NCBI GenBank assembly: GCA_022385805.1
Contig: MU277829.1
Coordinates: 9,782-22,827, forward strand
Direction of reading: 5' to 3'
Source: Pilatotrama ljubarskyi
Taxonomy: Eukaryota > Basidiomycota > Agaricomycetes > Polyporales > Polyporaceae
Length of the DNA: 13,046 bases
Shown: piece after piece, positions 9,011 through 13,046 of the stretch
Numbering within the stretch: position 1 is the first letter of the stretch
How the letters are laid out: every line of letters starts with the position of its first letter
Position numbers and translations under genes: made by a program
Notes under the pieces: generated by a model
Seen by the model: the letters and a program-made list of their open reading frames with translations, nothing else
Databases searched by the model: none
What the model was told of the DNA's origin: nothing

Positions 9011-9173
9011 GATCTGGGACGTCGATGGTACAGGTGAGCAGCATGTGTGGTGCGTTCAGGTTGTCATCCGGTCATCCTGTTGCTCATTCTAAGCAGCTAG
9101 CAAAATGCTCGACGTTTCGAGATAGTCTCCGTTGCTGACCATAATAGAAAGCGATGATAAGTCGATCGATTTC

Positions 9174-9565
9174 TTATAATGGTCTGCTCGCGTACGCGTC
9201 GATCACCCTACCCTTGGGCGAAAGCTTCGCATTTCGGCGCTTGTTCGTTGTCCAGCCAATCACCAATTCGTCTTCGTCAGCGTGAATGACAATCTTATCC
9301 TCCAGTGGGAGGTCGCGGGTCTGCCTGAGGCCCCGTACGGTCCACCATACTTGGTATACCAATCGAGTACTCTTCAATGCATTTTAACATCGCCTGTGAC
9401 CCGTCGCGGAACACCTGATACATGGGTTCTAGGCTGAACTGAAATATATACTATTACACTGACGGCTCAGCATAGCAATGAGCGGATGTGAAAACGGGCC
9501 AGCGGGGTCACGATCCTCATGTCGTCTTCATCCGCGACATCGCCCGCTGATGGAAGGTCAGACCA
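9174..9565 (-). pseudogene. Coding-like remnant of an unrecognised gene
   Basis: Three minus-strand segments look protein-coding but do not join in one frame. The first, 9565-9467, contains GDVADEDDMRIVTPLARFHI and ends at TGA. The second begins at 9438 after a TTTCAG acceptor with SLEPMYQVFRDGSQAMLKCI and ends SIG. The third shares its DNA border with the second but is offset by one frame and reads YQVWWTVRGLRQTRDLPLED, then IVIHADEDELVIGW, stopping at 9174. The switch near 9355 fits a one-base frameshift or an overlooked splice. I do not recognise the protein. Its position, antisense in the gap between the phosphatase and the DUF6589 gene, leaves no room for a normal-length gene, so a decayed fragment is the simplest reading. 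Confidence 0.35.
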
Positions 9566-9775
9566 TCATGGAGCGTGGATATCCTATACCATGAGGCGTC
9601 AGGTAGCTCAGCGCGGACTGCACCGCCTCAGTCCAGCACTGGCGGTATCGCAGCCGTGGACAGACTGCACTTCCGTGTCGGTATGCACTCCAGTGCCGGC
9701 GCCGACTGGACTCGGACATTGCGCAGGGCATTTCTCTTCAGAGTTTCCTCCCAGCGCACTTCCGCCTCCTCTGAA

Positions 9776-9783
9776 TATATATA
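9776..9783 (+). promoter_or_regulatory. TATA box of the DUF6589 gene
   Basis: TATATATA lies 123 nt above ATG 9899. The expected transcription start (about 9808) lies after the in-frame ATG at 9797, so 9899 is the first ATG available to a transcript from this box. Confidence 0.55.
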
Positions 9784-9898
9784 CAGACCTGTTATCATGT
9801 TGAGATTCCGCACACACCAGCCTGAGAAGAGACGTGAACTCCCCACCTACTGCGACTACTACTGCTCGACTTCATACCATCTGAGTCAACTACAGACT

Positions 9899-12800
9899 AT
9901 GGAATCACACTCTACCTCTGAAGCTCCGCCCCGTCCTGCAGAGCATGGAGCTGCTTCTGATGAGCAACTATTGTCTGTCTCTGGTCACGAACCTATCATC
10001 GCCACACCGGTGCCAAGGAGGATCACGGACCTGCCACTCGAGGAGTTCACCACCATGTCACCCTTTCCTACCGCTGGTGTCCCACACAGACCTCGAATGC
10101 AGGCTCGTTTTGAAGAGGACGAAGAGAGTGTCTTCACCAGAGGACGGCACTTGCCGGAGTCCCCGGCAGGTGGCAGGGGTGAGTAACAATGGTCGGCAAC
10201 TCTATAGTATCTCCGGGCGTAGTACTCACCGACATTCTATGGCCGACACAAATTGAAGCTGCAACAGCCAATCACTCATCACTAACGGCACAAGTCCTGA
10301 CACCTTTGGCAGGCTCAGGAGGCCCATCAAGACATTCTACCATCACTAAAGCCACAGTGAGTAGGAGGGTGCTGAAGCGATTCGAGAATACTTCGGACTC
10401 ACCAGAGTGATATAAATGAGGGATTGCGAGGGTCTGCACCAATAGTTACGACTCCAGGACGGCGGAAGACAGATGCAGATCGGGCGGCGGAGAAACTCAA
10501 CTCAGTGTTCAGCCACCTGAAGAGCCTGGACTGGACAATCGGCGAGCTCCTGTACACTGCCTTCCGCACACATGACGACGATGGTAACATCGTGAAGCGG
10601 GATGAGCGCCACGGAACAATTGTTGGCATGTTCTTGGCAGGCCGAACAAAGCGCAAACCTATACAAATCGTCAACTATTGGCTCAAGGACGAAGCCGGAC
10701 GACCAAAGATGTCAAATGCAGAGTACTCGCTGGGGTACTCACCAGACGTCGACTGGAAAGAGATCAAGCATGCACGCATCGCGATTACAGCGATGGCAGT
10801 GCAACTTACGCTGCAACGGATGCTACGGGAGCAGAAGACCGCGGTGAAAGGTGAAAACGGCCTTCATGGCAGCGCTACGGGAACACGTGGGCACCGACAG
10901 ATATCATGGCGCGACATTGGAAGCCACACGGTGGGGCATGTGCAGGAGTTGCTTGAGAGACATCAACCAGTCACCTTTCGCATGGTGCAAGCACTCGCGA
11001 CACCTGCGGAGCGGAAAGATGAGAACGGAAAGGTCATGATAAGGAAAACACGTCCACCTGCCCTCGTGAGTCCCATGCAACCATTTCTGGCACAAATTTG
11101 GCGAGATATGTGGCACTGTCCATGTAACAAGACTTCTAAGCTGTTCAACCATAGGTCGCCACAGAGGTCATCAGTACCCTCAACTTTTCCAGGACAAAAT
11201 TCGCTCGCCTTATTCCAGCCGCGCGCACGATCCTCTACTTTGCCTGCGGAGTACCCCGTGTGGTCTTTGACTACAGCAGCAGGGTTGCGCTGACACAAAG
11301 CTGGAGCACTGCATATGAGATGCTTGCACGGCTGGGAAAGCAAGATGCAGAATACCTGATTCACTTCGGCCGTGATCCGGCGCAGTGGCCCATTATCCGT
11401 ATGGATAACGTGCAACAGTACCAGAAGCGGCGTGAGCGGCGCATGGGGCGGGAGAATGCCATGAAGGTTGGCGTGGCGGCTACAGTCATCGAGGGCTTCG
11501 ACTTCACCCCAGCTGCCGCAGACGTGGACGATCGATTGCGACGGATCTGCGAGAACCGACAAAAGGATCTCTCAGTGGATCAACTAACAAGCATGGTGGA
11601 CTTTGATCACCTGGACGCTGTTCTCACCCTGCAGTGGATGCAGGTCCTTGTGGACTATATACCTGCCCTCGCGCCATACAAGACAGAGGTCGTGCATCTC
11701 TACAAGACAGAAGGTGCCAAGCTGAGACTGCCTGAGGGACCAGAGCGGAAGGCAAGGATCCACTCTTTGGCAACATCTGCCAAGAATGAAGCTGTAACAC
11801 CCGAGCTTCTGGCGGCGCTGCTTGACTTCCTCGGGCAAATTGGACAGACCGAGGGCGATTACACGAGGCGAATCATCCCTGTCGGTGGCGATGGGTTGAC
11901 CTTTGAGAAGCTTGTGCAACTGAAGAACTACCTACAGTTCCAAGACAACGAATTTCGTCGGTGCGAGCTCGTGATGCCTTTTCTGGAGGTATGGCATACG
12001 TTATGGACATTCCTAAGTCTGGTCTTCGAGACGCACTTCGGAGATGCCCTCACCAAGGATGTGTCAATGCTGGGTCACAGTGCGACAAAGATTGACCAAA
12101 AGGCACCGACTAACCTCAAAAAGGTCGATTACTATCCAAGCCTTTACACCGCATAAATTGTTCTGGATGCTCGTATGCTCGACTGCTGGCGGTAGGTTGC
12201 GACGGGCCTGTATCAGAGAGAAGTATTACAGTCTGACACCGGTCCATTATTGGCTAGTACCCACCTAGATTGCGACGATCTCAACGTGCACTTCGAGAAT
12301 TTGAGGCTACAGGACAGCCTACCTGCAATGGCGGAGTTACGAGAGGCTGCTGCTGCGTTGCATCACCGCTATTCAACTCAGAAAGCATGGTTCAGTGCCA
12401 CGGAGGGAGGCACAAGTGCCGCTGAAGCCGGCTGGAAGATAGGCTCACCGTGGCGGCAAGATGAGAGCCATGTCGCACAAATGGCTGATTCTCCGACCCA
12501 GGTCCCTCGCGTGGACTCGTCAGGAATCTTCGAGCATGACAAGCACGGGACGGACAGTCCGGTAAGTGCAAATACGCATGTCAGGGGTCGGATGTCATCT
12601 TCGAGCGTGCATTTTCTGAGCTGAAGCAATGACTCAGCCACCACACCGGGACGAAGCGAGCCCACCACACTCACCTGCATGTGACACGGAGAGCTCTGCC
12701 TCCTCTGGAGAACACGGCGTGGAGTCTGACAACTCAGACATGTTTGAAGGGGACGCCGCGCTAGCTAGATCCATCCTCTTCATGTCCGACACCATGCTAT

Positions 12801-12961
12801 CCCGTGATGCATCACAAGCGGTTGCCTCGGGTGATGTCGGTCGCCTGTGGAATGATCTCAAGGTATGTACAGTAGCTCAGAACACCCGAATCGAGCTCAC
12901 CTTTGATAATGATGACGACTTGGCAGATCATGATGTTCTCCTTTGCAGGTTCGAGCCATTC
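9899..12961 (+). pseudogene. DUF6589 family gene, broken by a nonsense codon and cut off at 12961
   Basis: Exons: 9899-10178, 10268-10356, 10406-11065, 11155-12191, 12258-12561, 12638-12862 and 12927 onward, with introns of 89, 49, 89, 66, 76 and 64 nt, all in phase. Residues 1 to about 125 are polar and disordered. The rest matches DUF6589 proteins of agaricomycetes as I know them: SLDWTIGELLYTAF, a NFSRTKFARLIPAARTILYF block, MDN (D427), GGDGLTFEKL (D589), LEVWHTLW (E621), LGHSATKIDQKAP, NLKKVDYYPS, VLDARMLDCWR, ARSILFMSDTM and MMFSFAGSSHS. The family has no established function; its abundance suggests a mobile origin. An in-frame TAA at 12154-12156 (codon 677) sits between YYPS and VLDARMLDCWR, where homologues carry an aromatic residue as I recall. 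Coding continues past it for about 270 nt-spliced codons, so it is a real nonsense change. Homology ends after FAGSSHS at about 12962. The second exon could instead begin at 10313; both choices keep frame. Confidence 0.82.
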
Positions 12962-13046
12962 TGTTAGGACGTGTGCCGTAGTCGGCGAGCAGACGGAGTA
13001 TCGGAGTTCCGGAGTTCCGGACGGAGTCCGGCTACGACACGGGGGG
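12962..13046. mobile_element. Possible left end of an inserted element (LTR-like)
   Basis: The DUF6589 exon loses its expected continuation exactly where TGTTAGGAC begins. TG starts are typical of LTR ends. The new sequence differs in texture: CGGAGT occurs at 12994, 13002, 13010 and 13022, with the 8-mer CGGAGTTC in tandem. An imperfect inverted repeat pairs 12973-12985 with 13028-13040 (11 of 13 positions). The window ends in six G. Too little is visible to see a primer-binding site, the second LTR or a target duplication, so the element type is not established. Confidence 0.4.

Noticed and set aside
12193..12195. In-frame TAG that could be a second nonsense codon in the DUF6589 gene
   Set aside because: It falls inside a good 66-nt intron (12192-12257) with GTAGGT donor, CTGAC branch site and CTAG acceptor; splicing joins CWR to THLDCDDL in frame.

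Overview
The window looks like genomic DNA of a filamentous basidiomycete, probably a wood-decay agaricomycete. Genes are split by many short GT-AG introns (about 48-89 nt) with CTGAC/CTAAC-like branch points. One protein belongs to the DUF6589 family, which is expanded in agaricomycetes, and the phosphatase is of a secreted fungal type. No rRNA, tRNA or CRISPR array was seen.

Layout, left to right. (1) 1-1576, minus strand: the front part of a transposon-type gene (Cys-rich N-terminus, proline-rich linker, then a conserved block ending in a CxxC knuckle) that loses its frame at 266. (2) 1577-2172: a non-coding gap with a near-perfect palindrome and repeated GGTCAC half-sites. (3) 2173-3530 and 4883-6411, both minus: two six-exon paralogues of unknown function with matching exons and a shared 74-residue C-terminal helical module. 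They are separated by about 1.35 kb with several inverted repeats but no gene I can support. (4) 7178-9010, plus: a complete six-exon secreted histidine acid phosphatase (phytase/MINPP-like) with an unusual active-site signature. It is divergent from the second paralogue, and about 0.77 kb lies between the two start codons. (5) 9174-9565, minus: coding-like remnants of an unrecognised gene. (6) 9899-12961, plus: a long multi-exon DUF6589 gene, broken twice, by one in-frame TAA inside a conserved block and by loss of homology at 12962. There a sequence starting TGTTAGGAC, with tandem 8-mers and an inverted repeat, looks like the left end of an inserted element, possibly an LTR.

The phosphatase would act outside the cell in phosphate release. 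The two paralogues are probably a tandem duplication. The window edges are transposon-related and decayed, while the centre carries apparently intact genes. Exon boundaries were worked out by hand from splice signals, reading phase and comparison between the paralogues; no similarity search was run.
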